Numbered from the stretch's first letter, positions 26,252 through 34,737 are shown. The stretch: 64,000 bases of DNA from Halapricum salinum (GCF_004799665.1 NZ_CP031310.1:922887-986886); one strand, 5' to 3'. The notes: generated by a model not told the origin, from the letters alone. Made by a program: numbers and translations.

Positions 26252-27229
26252 ATGGAGTATACGACACTCGGATCCACGGGGATCGAAGTCAGCCGCATCT
26301 GTCTGGGCTGTATGAGTTTCGGCACGCCCGAGTGGCGCGAGTGGGTCCTCGACGAAGCGGAGAGTCGCGAGATCATCGAGCGCGCGATCGACCTGGGGAT
26401 CAACTTCTTCGACACCGCCAACATGTACTCTGAGGGCGAGAGCGAGCGGGTCCTCGGAAACGTCCTCGCGGAGTACGACCGCGACGGGCAGGTCGTCGCC
26501 ACGAAAGGCTACTTCCAGATGGACGAGGACGATCCCAACTCCGGCGGCCTCTCCCGGAAGGCTATCGAGCAGGAGTTGTCGAACTCCCTCGACAGATTGG
26601 GGATGGACACCGTCGACCTCTATCAGACCCACCGCTGGGATGACGACACGCCGATCGAGACGACCATGCGAGCGCTGGACGACGCCGTCCGCCGCGGGCA
26701 GGCCCGCCACGTCGGCACCTCCTCGATGTACGCCCACCAGTTCGCCGAGGCGCTGCACACCAGCGAACGCCACAGTTTAGAGCGATTCCAGACGATGCAG
26801 AACCACTACAACCTCCTCTATCGCGAGGAGGAACGCGAGATGCTGCCGCTCTGTGAGAAGGCAGACGTCGGCGTCATCCCCTGGAGTCCGCTCGCGCGAG
26901 GCTATCTCACACGCCCGCACGAGGAGTTCGACGCGACGACCCGCGGCCAGAGCGACGACTACGCCCGCGAACACCCCTACTTCGAGGGCGGCGGCCGCGA
27001 GATCAACGAGCGTGTCGCCGAGTTAGCGGCCGAGAAAGGCGTCACGATGGCACAGATAGCCCTCTCGTGGCTGTTGCACCAGGAGGCCGTCGACGCGCCC
27101 ATCGTCGGGACGACGAGCGTCGAACACCTCGAAGACGCCGTCGAAGCCCTGGAGATAGACCTCACGGCGAGCGAGCAGGCCTATCTCGAAGACCCCTACG
27201 AACCCGTCCCGATCTCCGGGCACGAGTAG
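26252..27229 (+). CDS. Aldo/keto reductase
   Basis: A 325-residue NADPH-dependent oxidoreductase of the YajO/KvbA-like aldo/keto reductase group. The catalytic tetrad is visible: Asp and Tyr in DTANMYSEG, Lys in ATKGYF, and His in QTHRWD. The C-terminal part has IPWSPLARG and IVGTTSVEHLEDAVEAL for cofactor binding. The ATG at 26252 is preferred, as it matches the family start EYTTLGSTGIEVSRICLG. The substrate is unknown. It converges on the macrodomain gene 1 nt downstream. Confidence 0.95.
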   Translation: MEYTTLGSTGIEVSRICLGCMSFGTPEWREWVLDEAESREIIERAIDLGINFFDTANMYSEGESERVLGNVLAEYDRDGQVVATKGYFQMDEDDPNSGGLSRKAIEQELSNSLDRLGMDTVDLYQTHRWDDDTPIETTMRALDDAVRRGQARHVGTSSMYAHQFAEALHTSERHSLERFQTMQNHYNLLYREEEREMLPLCEKADVGVIPWSPLARGYLTRPHEEFDATTRGQSDDYAREHPYFEGGGREINERVAELAAEKGVTMAQIALSWLLHQEAVDAPIVGTTSVEHLEDAVEALEIDLTASEQAYLEDPYEPVPISGHE

Positions 27230-27230
27230 G

Positions 27231-27728
27231 TCACTCGACCGACGCGGCCACGCGCTGGAGGACCTCGTAGTCCTCGTCGCTGTAGGCGATCAACGCCACG
27301 TCCCTCAGCGAGACAGGGTCGAAGCCGGCGATCTCCTCGGCGATGATTCGACCGCCATCGTCGAGGTCGAAGCCGGCGATCCCACAGCCCAGCGCGGGCA
27401 TGACGAGCGATTCGGCGTCGAGTTCGTCGGCAGTCTGGAGCGTGTTCCGCGTGGCCTCGCGGATACTCTCGGCTGTGGCCTGTCCGCCCGCGGGCATCGC
27501 CGCGGCGTGGATGACCCACTCGGCGTCGAGGTCGTAGGCGTCAGTCGCGGCGACGGCGCCGAGATCGACTGGTCCCTTCGCGACCGCTTCTTTGGGGAGG
27601 CCGCTGCCGGCCGCGCGTTTGAGCGCGCCCGCGACGCCCGACCCCATCCGCAGGCTGGTGTTGGCGGCGTTGACCAGCACGTCCGCCGACTGTGCCGCGA
27701 TGTCCCCCTGGATGACGCGGAAGTCCAT
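27231..27728 (-). CDS. Macrodomain protein
   Basis: A 165-residue single macrodomain starting MDFRVIQGDIAAQSADVLVN. The fold binds ADP-ribose and often removes it or O-acetyl-ADP-ribose from other molecules. The motif VNAANTSLRMGSGVAGAL (about residues 19-36) includes the conserved Asn and Gly-rich loop, and ALGCGIAGFD forms the second binding loop. It could act on the O-acetyl-ADP-ribose made by the sirtuin at 16046, but this is only inference. Start 27728 is preferred over an upstream in-frame ATG at 27749. Confidence 0.93.
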   Translation of the reverse strand: MDFRVIQGDIAAQSADVLVNAANTSLRMGSGVAGALKRAAGSGLPKEAVAKGPVDLGAVAATDAYDLDAEWVIHAAAMPAGGQATAESIREATRNTLQTADELDAESLVMPALGCGIAGFDLDDGGRIIAEEIAGFDPVSLRDVALIAYSDEDYEVLQRVAASVE

Positions 27729-27780
27729 ACCTGAACGGTCGGCTGGCACGCACTAAACTGTGGGTGTGAACACGAGTGTT

Positions 27781-27983
27781 CGGCCACGAGGGCCTCGATG
27801 GCCTGACTCACGGCTTCGCCGTTCGTCTCTGGCGAGCCTCACTTCGTTCGCCTCGCCCTACTCACCGGCCTCACTCGGCAGTGGAGAAGAGTTCTCGGCC
27901 ACGAGGGCCTCGATGGCGCTACTCTCCTGCCTCTCCGAACCGTGAGACTACGAACTCAGACACGCTTCGCGGTCTTCGGTGGC
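27781..27983. repeat. Intergenic direct repeats
   Basis: A 22-bp sequence beginning CGGCCACGAGGGCCTCGATG is found at 27781-27802 and again at 27896-27917, about 115 bp apart. A weaker third relative (GGTCTTCGGTGGCCTACTCTCC) spans the end of the gene at 27984. The flanks of each copy share CTACTCTCC-like tails. No gene is seen in this gap. It may be a decayed tandem duplication of the end of the neighbouring gene or a short mobile repeat. Confidence 0.5.
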
Positions 27984-28715
27984 CTACTCTCCCGCTTCGA
28001 ACTCGTGGCCACATTCGGGACAACACACCTCGTCGTGACGCAGCGCCGCCGAGTGCTCGCGAACGTCGCGCATCACGCTCGAGATCCGGTCCTCGGCCTC
28101 TAACTCTTCCTCGACCGAGAGATCGACCCCCTCGACTTCCAGCAGAAACTTCGCGACCTCGGTTGCCTCGTACATCACGTCGTCCAGTTCCTCCGCGGTG
28201 AAGAAGTCACACATCGCGCCGTAGAGGAAGGTCGCACCCGCTTTCCGCACTTTCTCCTCGAAGGACGCGCGGGCCTGATTGACCGCCTGGGGCGTGTAGG
28301 TGTCGGTCATGAACGGGACGAGTTCGGGCAGATTCTCGCCGATCTTGGTCATCTCCACACCTGTCTCGGTCCGGAAGTCCGCACAGAGCCGCGCGATGGC
28401 CCACTCCCGAGCGGTGATGTAGGTTCGCTCGCGCAGGAAGTCGTTCGCGCGGTCGTAGGTCCCGCTCTCGATCTTCGTGAATCGCTCGTACTTCTGCACG
28501 TCTTCAGGCACGTCCCGCTCAGCCGCGGAATCGGCTGCTCTCTCGGCGTCCCCGGGAGCGTCGTCCGGTGAGGAGGACTCCGCCGCCGCAGCTGTGGAGT
28601 CGTCCGACGGGGCGCGCTCGTCGGGTTCGGCTGCCGTGGCCGTCGAGTTTTCGGGTGGCTGGCTCTCGGTCTCGCCGGGGTCGGTCTGCTCGGCGGACTG
28701 CTCGTCGTCTGTCAT
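27984..28715 (-). CDS. Haloarchaeal DUF5806-like protein with zinc ribbon tail
   Basis: A 243-residue protein. The first 65 residues are a disordered acidic tail rich in Ala, Asp and Ser. The conserved core has KYERFTKIESGTYDRANDFL and ITAREWAIARLCADFRTETG, blocks I recall from the DUF5806 family in haloarchaea, plus a mostly helical region. The C-terminus has CCPECGHEFEAGE, half of a zinc ribbon. Its job is unknown; a nucleic-acid or protein partner is possible. Recognition is from memory. Confidence 0.8.
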   Translation of the reverse strand: MTDDEQSAEQTDPGETESQPPENSTATAAEPDERAPSDDSTAAAAESSSPDDAPGDAERAADSAAERDVPEDVQKYERFTKIESGTYDRANDFLRERTYITAREWAIARLCADFRTETGVEMTKIGENLPELVPFMTDTYTPQAVNQARASFEEKVRKAGATFLYGAMCDFFTAEELDDVMYEATEVAKFLLEVEGVDLSVEEELEAEDRISSVMRDVREHSAALRHDEVCCPECGHEFEAGE

Positions 28716-28766
28716 TGGTAGCAGTGGGTGGGCCCGGTGAAAAAGCGTGTCGCCGCCGGAGCGGTA

Positions 28767-29171
28767 TCAGGGGATCGTCCCGTTGCCGTAGCGCTCCCAG
28801 GACGAACACTTCTGGAGGAGGGGCTTGGCCCGGTAGAACGTCCCGTCGTAGGCGACGTAGTGGATCGGCTCGGGTCGTTCGTAGAGGCGGTTCCAGAGGG
28901 CGACGTCGAGTTCGGCTGCCCCGTCGCCGGTGTCGAGGTACGTGTCGAACGCTGTCCGCCGGGCATCCGAGAGGTTCTCGTAGGCGATCGCCGACGCGCG
29001 CTCGTCGTCAGTCGGGTCTGTGACCTCGAAGACGAGGTAGGTGTACTCACAGTCGGGGCGGAAGTCGTCGCCCTCGCTCGCGTCGACCAGCCCCGGCAGC
29101 GCGGTGGTCGATCCCCACACGACCAGCGCCAGCAGGATCACCAGGGTCGCGAGACGACCGAGTCGGTGCAT
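28767..29171 (-). CDS. Small secreted haloarchaeal protein
   Basis: A 134-residue protein with an N-terminal hydrophobic helix (LATLVILLALVVWGSTTALP), a signal peptide or anchor. The rest is a compact domain with CEYTYLVFEVTD and a late Cys (KCSSW), which could make a disulfide outside the cell. No known function. It precedes, on the same strand, the DUF5806-like gene by about 50 nt. Confidence 0.7.
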   Translation of the reverse strand: MHRLGRLATLVILLALVVWGSTTALPGLVDASEGDDFRPDCEYTYLVFEVTDPTDDERASAIAYENLSDARRTAFDTYLDTGDGAAELDVALWNRLYERPEPIHYVAYDGTFYRAKPLLQKCSSWERYGNGTIP

Positions 29172-29227
29172 ACCGTACCGTTCGGAGTGGAGACGCCTAT
29201 GTCGTTCGGTCGGCGATTCGATCCAGA

Positions 29228-29236
29228 GATTTAACC
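29228..29236 (+). promoter_or_regulatory. TATA-like box for the USP-GNAT operon
   Basis: GATTTAACC is centred 28 nt before the ATG at 29260, supporting that start and a leaderless transcript. Confidence 0.45.
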
Positions 29237-29259
29237 CGCCGGACGACGACAGCAGAGCT

Positions 29260-29628
29260 ATGAAGGTGCTGCTGGGCCACAGCGGGGGCGAACTATCGTG
29301 GGAGGCCCTCCGGCAGACCGTCGAGCGAGCGGCGGCCGCCGGCGACTCGCTGACGGTCGCGATCTACGACGACGACGCTGTCGGCGACCCGCTCGAAGAC
29401 ATCGAATCACAGGTCCGGGCCGAACTCGCCGACGCCGGGATCGACGCCGCCGTCCGACGCCTGGAGGGCCACGTCGGCGGTGCACTGGTCGAACTCGCCG
29501 ACGGCGAGGACTTCGACAGATTGGTCGTCGCCGGTGGGAGTCGGAGCGCGCTCGGGAAGATCCAGCTGGGCAGCGTCGCGGAGTTCGTCGTCCTCAACGC
29601 CGAAACGCCGGTGACACTCATCAGATGA
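29260..29628 (+). CDS. Universal stress protein, short form
   Basis: A 122-residue UspA-fold protein (MKVLLGHSGGELSWEALRQT). The ATP-binding loop typical of UspA (G-x2-G-x9-G-S) appears as GGSRSALGKIQLGSVAEFVV, with some change. USPs bind nucleotides and help cells under stress; the exact role is unknown. Its stop overlaps the start of the GNAT gene (ATGA), so the pair is translationally coupled. Confidence 0.88.
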   Translation: MKVLLGHSGGELSWEALRQTVERAAAAGDSLTVAIYDDDAVGDPLEDIESQVRAELADAGIDAAVRRLEGHVGGALVELADGEDFDRLVVAGGSRSALGKIQLGSVAEFVVLNAETPVTLIR

Positions 29629-30155
29629 CGAGCAACCGAACCTATCCCGACGAGGCGGCCGGGACGTTCCCGCGACCGCCGCGGACGATCACGGATCGGG
29701 ACGGCCGTGAGATCGACCTCCGGGCAGCCGACCGCGACGACCGCGAGACGCTGCTGTCGATGTACGAGGCGTTCGACCCTGCCGACCGGGCCCAGGGGAT
29801 CCCGCCCGTCAAGGAGTACGCCATCGAGAACTGGCTGGAGACGGTGCTGGAGGCGGAGAATCTGAACGCGATCGCCTGGCACGACGGGGACGCAGTCGGT
29901 CACACGATGCTGGTCGCCGATCGGGAGGGCGAGCACGAGCTGGCGATCTTCGTCCTCAGCGAGTACCAAGGGGCCGGGATCGGAACCGAACTCATCGCGA
30001 CGCTGCTCGGCCACGGCCAGCGCGAGGGACTCGAAAAGGTCTGGCTGACCGTCGAGCGCTGGAACAAGGCCGCGATCGCGCTCTATCAGAAGGTCGGCTT
30101 CGAGATCTGTGACACCGAGAGCTTCGAGATCGAGATGACGATCCGCCTCGACTGA
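29625..30155 (+). CDS. GNAT family N-acetyltransferase
   Basis: A 176-residue acetyltransferase. The acetyl-CoA binding motif A is YQGAGIGTELIATLL (about residues 112-126), and the C-terminal WNKAAIALYQKVGFEI is motif B. It transfers an acetyl group from acetyl-CoA to an amine; the acceptor is unknown. The ATG overlaps the preceding stress-protein stop by 4 nt. With a sirtuin at 16 kb the cell has the means for reversible acylation, but no direct link is shown. Confidence 0.92.
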   Translation: MTSNRTYPDEAAGTFPRPPRTITDRDGREIDLRAADRDDRETLLSMYEAFDPADRAQGIPPVKEYAIENWLETVLEAENLNAIAWHDGDAVGHTMLVADREGEHELAIFVLSEYQGAGIGTELIATLLGHGQREGLEKVWLTVERWNKAAIALYQKVGFEICDTESFEIEMTIRLD

Positions 30156-30166
30156 ACAGACCTCGC

Positions 30167-30607
30167 TTAGACTGACAGGACGGGCTGGCTGGCGTAGGAG
30201 AGAACGTACTGGGCGACCTTGCCGAGCATGGCGGTGGGCTGTTCGCGGACGGACTCGCGCGGGACGACGACGAAATCCGCGCCGATCTCGTCGGCGGTGT
30301 CGAGGACGACGCCGACGGGGTGCTGGGTGAGTTTTGTCGCGGAGAATCCGAGTGCAACTGACTGGGTCACCGGGACACCGTTTGCGTACCCGCGGACAGT
30401 GTCCATGAACGCCTGGTGGTCGTCGGCGACGTCGTCGGCGTCGATCGCACCGTGCTGGACGCCTCTGGCGACCGACTCGCCGACGACGTGCAAGACGTGC
30501 ACGCCCGCGTCGTACCGCTGTGCGACCGCGACGGCATACTCGACGGCGCGTTCTGCCTCGGACGTCCCGTCGACTGGGACCAGCACCGTTTCGATTTCGA
30601 CGGCCAT
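30167..30607 (-). CDS. Universal stress protein
   Basis: A 146-residue UspA domain starting MAVEIETVLVPVDGTSEAER. The C-terminal ATP loop is altered: VVPRESVREQPTAMLGKVAQYVLSYASQ lacks the usual G-x2-G-x9-G-S, so nucleotide binding may be weaker. Start 30607 is chosen over an upstream ATG because of alignment to the family. It converges on the GNAT gene with an 11-nt gap and is divergent from a third USP. Confidence 0.88.
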   Translation of the reverse strand: MAVEIETVLVPVDGTSEAERAVEYAVAVAQRYDAGVHVLHVVGESVARGVQHGAIDADDVADDHQAFMDTVRGYANGVPVTQSVALGFSATKLTQHPVGVVLDTADEIGADFVVVPRESVREQPTAMLGKVAQYVLSYASQPVLSV

Positions 30608-30715
30608 CGAGTAGTCCTGCGACCGGCGCCGGCAAAAAGCCACCGAGCCGATCACCGCCGGTTCGACGTGCCCGCTCGCCGCTCGTCAGCAGACACCCGC
30701 GACGTTCTCCTGCCC

Positions 30716-30724
30716 ATTTATACC
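30716..30724 (+). promoter_or_regulatory. TATA-like box for the third USP gene
   Basis: ATTTATACC is centred 28 nt before the ATG at 30748. Confidence 0.5.
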
Positions 30725-30747
30725 TCGGACCCACGATAGGTGAGTAC

Positions 30748-31212
30748 ATGTTCGACACGATCGTCCTCGCGACAGACGGCTCCAAGAGCGTCGAGCGGGC
30801 CGTCACGGTCGCGCTGGACCTCGCCGAGCGCTTCGACGCCACAGTCCACGCACTGTACGTCGTCGACGAAACCGAGGTCGAGGCCGCGCCCGACCGCGTC
30901 CGCGACGACCTCCAAGACGCACTGCACGAACAGGCCGAGGAGGCGCTCGGCGAAATCGAATCGCGGGCCGACGACGTCCAGACGGCCGTCCGAGATGGAA
31001 CGCCCGCCACAGAGATCTGTGCCTACGCCGAGGACGTCGACGCCGACCTCGTCGCGACCGGGACCCGCGGTCGCCACGGCGAACATTCCTTCCTCCTGGG
31101 TAGCGTCGCCGAAGCCGTCGTCCGGCGCTCGCCCGTGCCCGTCCTGACCGCCCGACAACTCGAAGCCGGCGAGGATGGAGCAGTTCCAGACCCGGCGGAT
31201 CTGGAGGCCTGA
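30748..31212 (+). CDS. Universal stress protein
   Basis: A 154-residue UspA-fold protein starting MFDTIVLATDGSKSVERAV. It keeps the full ATP loop GTRGRHGEHSFLLGSVAEAVV (written over residues 107-127), so it should bind ATP. It precedes the DHH phosphoesterase by 3 nt and is probably co-transcribed with it. Confidence 0.92.
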   Translation: MFDTIVLATDGSKSVERAVTVALDLAERFDATVHALYVVDETEVEAAPDRVRDDLQDALHEQAEEALGEIESRADDVQTAVRDGTPATEICAYAEDVDADLVATGTRGRHGEHSFLLGSVAEAVVRRSPVPVLTARQLEAGEDGAVPDPADLEA

Positions 31213-31215
31213 GCG

Positions 31216-32331
31216 ATGGACGAATGGCTCATCGACAGCGATCGGCTCTCGCTCGAACGCAAATCGGTCCTCCCGGGCGAGGGCTTCTTCCGCCCCGACG
31301 ACGTCCAGCAAGCCCAGCGAGAACAGGAAGCCGCCGAGTCGCTTGCGGGCGCGGAGACGGTCGTCGTCGCCGACCCGGACGCCGACGGCCTTGCCTGCGT
31401 CGCGCTGGTGCGGGCCGCCCACGGCGAGGCCGCGCTCGTCCCCGCCAGTCCCCACGACCTCGAACGACGACTCGCCTGGGTCGCGGAGTATCTGGAGACC
31501 GACGCCGACGTCTACGTCTGTGACCTCTGTCCCGACCGGGAATCCGATCTGGCTGCACTCCCGAATCTGGCCGAGCGAGCGGGCTCGGTCCGGTGGTTCG
31601 ACCACCACCAGTGGAACGACGACCTCGCCGCGTTGGTCGAAGAATCGGGCGTCGATCTCGTCGTCGGCGAGTCAGACGAGGAGTGCTCCGCGGACGTCGC
31701 CCTGCGCGAACTCGACGCCGAGTTCGACGACGTGCTCGTCGATCTCGTGGCCGCGACGCGTGATCACGATCTCTGGATCCGCGACGATCCCCGCAGCGAC
31801 GATCTGGCCGACTTCTCACACTGGAGCGAGCCCGAGGAGTACCTCGAAGTCGTCACGGAACACGGCGCGGACCTCTCGCCCGCTGCTCAGGACTTTCTGG
31901 CCGAGCGCCGCGTCGAGAAGGAGGCCCTCATCGAGAAGGCCGTCGAGCGCGCTCAATTGCGGGAGGTCGGTCCCTGGACCGTCGGCGTGACCTACGGTCG
32001 GTGCTCGCAGAACGAAGTCGCCGAAGCCCTCCGCGAGCAGGGTGCCGACGCCGCCGTGATCGTCAAGCCCGCCGGCAGCGCGAGTCTCCGCGGGACCGAG
32101 GGCTTCGAGCGCTGTCACGAGGTCGCCGAACAGGTCAACGGCGGCGGCCATCCGCGCGCGGCAGGGTGTAAACCGGACGTCTACGACGACATGCTCGACT
32201 ACGCCCACCACTGGACGACCCGGGGAGCGGTGGCGAAGCAAGCGATCGTGGATGGATTTCGGCGACTAGACTGGGAGAACGAGGACGCGACCGAAGAAGC
32301 CGTCGACGGCCTCGACGATAGTGACCAATAA
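31216..32331 (+). CDS. DHH family phosphoesterase
   Basis: A 371-residue DHH/DHHA1 protein. Metal-binding motifs are VVVADPDADGLAC (about residues 52-64) and WFDHHQWNDD (about 130-139); the C-terminal DHHA1 motif is NGGGHPRAAGC. The family cleaves phosphodiesters, including RecJ-like nucleases, nanoRNases and cyclic-di-AMP phosphodiesterases. No extra DNA-binding domain is seen, so the substrate cannot be chosen between DNA ends, short RNA or cyclic dinucleotides. The gene follows a USP gene by 3 nt. A perfect 8-bp hairpin lies 18 nt after the stop. Confidence 0.92.
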   Translation: MDEWLIDSDRLSLERKSVLPGEGFFRPDDVQQAQREQEAAESLAGAETVVVADPDADGLACVALVRAAHGEAALVPASPHDLERRLAWVAEYLETDADVYVCDLCPDRESDLAALPNLAERAGSVRWFDHHQWNDDLAALVEESGVDLVVGESDEECSADVALRELDAEFDDVLVDLVAATRDHDLWIRDDPRSDDLADFSHWSEPEEYLEVVTEHGADLSPAAQDFLAERRVEKEALIEKAVERAQLREVGPWTVGVTYGRCSQNEVAEALREQGADAAVIVKPAGSASLRGTEGFERCHEVAEQVNGGGHPRAAGCKPDVYDDMLDYAHHWTTRGAVAKQAIVDGFRRLDWENEDATEEAVDGLDDSDQ

Positions 32332-32349
32332 GGATTTGAGGCGCGCGCT

Positions 32350-32370
32350 GGCTCGACCCTGTGTCGAGCC
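32350..32370 (+). repeat. Hairpin after the DHH gene
   Basis: GGCTCGAC, five bases, GTCGAGCC: a perfect 8-bp stem, 18 nt after the DHH stop and just outside the left end of the inverted-repeat element at 32378. Confidence 0.6.
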
Positions 32371-32377
32371 GACATTG

Positions 32378-32666
32378 TGCGAGGGATGAGCGAAGGAGTC
32401 AAACGACTGAGCGAATCGGCTGGGGGGGTGTGGTGCTGTTGCGGTACGTGTGGGGTGGGACTGAAAGGGGCCATCTCCTCGACGAACCCGGACGACGTAA
32501 GCACCGCAGGAGTGAAACGACGAGGAGCGCAGCGAGTCCTGGGAGTCGAGAAGATGGGGGCTTTCTGGGACACTGCCTCAGAGATGACCATCCAGAAAGT
32601 CCCGCCCGAATTCAGCCACATCTTCCCCAGCTGACTCACTCGCCTACGGCTCGTTCGTCCCTCGCA
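32378..32666. mobile_element. Putative 289-bp element with terminal inverted repeats
   Basis: The ends match as inverted repeats in 14 of 17 positions: TGCGAGGGATGAGCGAA on the left and TGCGAGGGACGAACGAG on the right (reverse complement of 32650-32666). A second inner pair, TCGGCTGGGG (32416-32425) and TCAGCTGGGG (reverse complement of 32625-32634), has similar spacing. Each side is flanked by a perfect 8-bp hairpin (32350-32370 and 32674-32694). No transposase is encoded. An 85-codon frame (32377-32634) spans it but has no recognisable product. The 408-bp intergenic gap holds nothing else. Confidence 0.4.
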
Positions 32667-32673
32667 TGAGTGT

Positions 32674-32694
32674 GTCACGACACGAGGTCGTGAC
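32674..32694. repeat. Hairpin at right flank of the element
   Basis: GTCACGAC, five bases, GTCGTGAC: a perfect 8-bp inverted repeat directly outside the right terminal inverted repeat. It mirrors the hairpin at 32350-32370 on the other side. Confidence 0.6.
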
Positions 32695-32739
32695 CGTACG
32701 CGCCAACGGAAAAATCAGAATCTGCTGTCCAATCAGAAT

Positions 32740-33177
32740 CTACTCGCGATCCCCGACGACCCACTTGTCCGAATACCGTTCACCGCAGGTACAGACCGCG
32801 TAGGCGTGAATCACGTCGCCCTCGGCGTAGATCCCACCAGCCTCTTCGGTCCGTTCCTGGGCGAACGCGAAGACGATCCGCGCAGTGTGATTCGCCTCGG
32901 GCTCGTCGTCTTCGGCCGGACAGAAGCCACCCGTCAGCTCGGCGTCGATGGTCCCCTCGGTCTCCATGGCCTGCTGGGCCAGCTCCATCGGGTCGATACC
33001 GGCGGCCTTCTGGAAGGCACTCCGCCCTTGCTCACCGGGCAAGACCAGCACCACGCCGTCGGCGACGGATTCGGCGTAGTCCTCGAGCGCGTCGATGTTG
33101 TCGACGGCGTCGTCGTGCAGGAAGAACGCGACGTCGTCGGGCCGCTCGCCGGCGAGAAACTCGGATCGGTCGGTCAT
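32740..33177 (-). CDS. Haloarchaeal DUF5807-like protein
   Basis: A 145-residue soluble acidic protein from the ATG at 33177. It carries VCTCGERYSDKW near the C-terminus and a single Cys (GFCPAEDD) in the middle, which may make a metal site. The pattern agrees with the DUF5807 family as I remember it. It is divergent from chorismate synthase. No function is known. Confidence 0.75.
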   Translation of the reverse strand: MTDRSEFLAGERPDDVAFFLHDDAVDNIDALEDYAESVADGVVLVLPGEQGRSAFQKAAGIDPMELAQQAMETEGTIDAELTGGFCPAEDDEPEANHTARIVFAFAQERTEEAGGIYAEGDVIHAYAVCTCGERYSDKWVVGDRE

Positions 33178-33289
33178 ACAGAATCGAGTCGAGCCGAGTG
33201 GAAAAGTCCCGCGATGGAGCCGCGAACGGCGGAGCGCCGAGAAACGGAAAGTGGTAGTTTCAAATGCACCCAACCCCCACGGAGTGATA

Positions 33290-34489
33290 ATGAATGGCAA
33301 TAGCTTCGGTCGGCTCTTCCAGGTGACGACCTTCGGAGAGAGCCACGGCGAGGCGATGGGTTGTACGGTCTCTGGCGTGCCGGCCGGCGTCGAGTTGGAC
33401 GAAGACGACATCCAGAAAGACCTCGACCGGCGCAAACCCGGCCAGTCGATGATCACCACCTCCCGTGGCGAACCGGACAAGGTCTCGATCAAGTCCGGCC
33501 TGCAGGACGGCTACACCACAGGGACGCCCATCGGGATGGTCATCCAGAACAAGGACGCCCGCTCGGGCAAGTACGAACCGTTCGTCACCGCACCGCGACC
33601 CTCCCACGGCGATTTCACCTACTCCGCAAAGTTCGGCACGCGAAACTGGGGCGGCGGCGGCCGGTCCTCGGCACGAGAGACGGTCAACTGGGTCGCTGCC
33701 GGCGGGATCGCGAAACAGGTCCTCGAACAGAGCGAGTACGACGTCCGGATCAAAGCCCACGTCTCACAGCTGGGCGACATCGAAGCGCCTGAAGTCAGCT
33801 TCGAAGAGATGCTCGAACACAGCGAGGAAAACGAGGTCCGGTGTGCCGACCCCGAGACGGCCGCGGAGATGCGCGACCTCGCGGATCAGATCCAGAAGGA
33901 AGGCGACTCCATCGGCGGGGCGATCTACTTCGAGTGTCGGGGTGTCCCGCGTGGGCTGGGCGCGCCGCGGTTCGACAGCTTCCCCTCGCGGCTGGCCCAG
34001 CTCATGTACTCGATCCCGGCGGTCAACGACTTCGAGTACGGGATCGGCCGGGAGGCCCGGACCACGCGCGGGATCGACTACAACGAGGACTGGGAGTTCG
34101 ACGAGAACGGCGACCCCGTTCCCGTCGGCAACGACCACGGCGGCATCCAGGGCGGGATCACGACCGGCCAGCCCATCTACGGCGAGGTCACGTGGCACCC
34201 GCCGGTCTCCATCCCCAAGAAGCAGGAGACTGTGGACTGGGAAACCGGCGAGAAAAAGGAGATTCAGGTCGTCGGTCGCCACGACCCGACCCTCCCGCCG
34301 CGAGCGGTGCCGGTCGTCGAGGCGCTGCTGTACTGCCAGGTGCTGGACTTCATGCTGCTGGGTGGCCGGATCAACCCCGACCGACTCGACGGGCAGGCCG
34401 GCGAGTACGACACCGACTACCACCCGTCTAGTCCTGTGAACGACCCCGAGGACGCCGACACGCACGCCGAGACCGTCGACGAGGACTAG
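33290..34489 (+). CDS. aroC: Chorismate synthase
   Basis: A 399-residue enzyme that makes chorismate from 5-enolpyruvylshikimate-3-phosphate with reduced flavin, the last common step to aromatic amino acids. The N-terminal signature GESHGEAMGCTVSGVPAG is near residues 14-31, RPSHGDFTYSAKFG and RSSARETVNWVAAGGIAKQ follow in order, and TGQPIYG and RHDPTLPPRAVPVVE lie in the C-terminal half. The ATG at 33290 matches the family start. A weak TATA-like box (33257-33266) lies 28 nt upstream. The stop overlaps the convergent small membrane gene by 4 nt. Confidence 0.97.
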   Translation: MNGNSFGRLFQVTTFGESHGEAMGCTVSGVPAGVELDEDDIQKDLDRRKPGQSMITTSRGEPDKVSIKSGLQDGYTTGTPIGMVIQNKDARSGKYEPFVTAPRPSHGDFTYSAKFGTRNWGGGGRSSARETVNWVAAGGIAKQVLEQSEYDVRIKAHVSQLGDIEAPEVSFEEMLEHSEENEVRCADPETAAEMRDLADQIQKEGDSIGGAIYFECRGVPRGLGAPRFDSFPSRLAQLMYSIPAVNDFEYGIGREARTTRGIDYNEDWEFDENGDPVPVGNDHGGIQGGITTGQPIYGEVTWHPPVSIPKKQETVDWETGEKKEIQVVGRHDPTLPPRAVPVVEALLYCQVLDFMLLGGRINPDRLDGQAGEYDTDYHPSSPVNDPEDADTHAETVDED

Positions 34490-34737
34490 CAGCCTGGATC
34501 CGAGGCTTCGTCCTCGCTCAACTCGCTCTTCACCACGCGCCAGCGCCGCCGCGCACAGATCACGGCGTCGAAGAAGACGACGACGAGACCGAACAGTCCG
34601 AGCCACTGCAACAGTGGATACTGGGCGAACAGCTCTGTCCCGTAGTAGAGGACGACGAAGACCCCGAGATAGCAGACGCGGGCGAGACTCCGGCGGCTAA
34701 AACCCTGCAAAATCTCGTTCGTGGTACTGTTGCTCAT
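34486..34737 (-). CDS. Small membrane protein
   Basis: An 83-residue protein from the ATG at 34737 (MSNSTTNEILQGFSRRSLAR). Two hydrophobic segments (VCYLGVFVVLYYGTELF and LLQWLGLFGLVVVFFDAVI) should span the membrane, with a polar acidic C-terminus. Tail-to-tail overlap of 4 nt with aroC. Function unknown. Confidence 0.65.
   Translation of the reverse strand: MSNSTTNEILQGFSRRSLARVCYLGVFVVLYYGTELFAQYPLLQWLGLFGLVVVFFDAVICARRRWRVVKSELSEDEASDPGC

Noticed and set aside
32455-32471. CRISPR-repeat-like GTGGGACTGAAAGGGGC
   Set aside because: It occurs once, without other repeats, spacers or cas genes. It is kept only as part of the inverted-repeat element.
32377-32634. An 85-codon open frame across the inverted-repeat element
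   Set aside because: It spans the element end to end, has no ribosome site or recognisable domain, and the repeats alone explain why it is open. Not listed as a gene.
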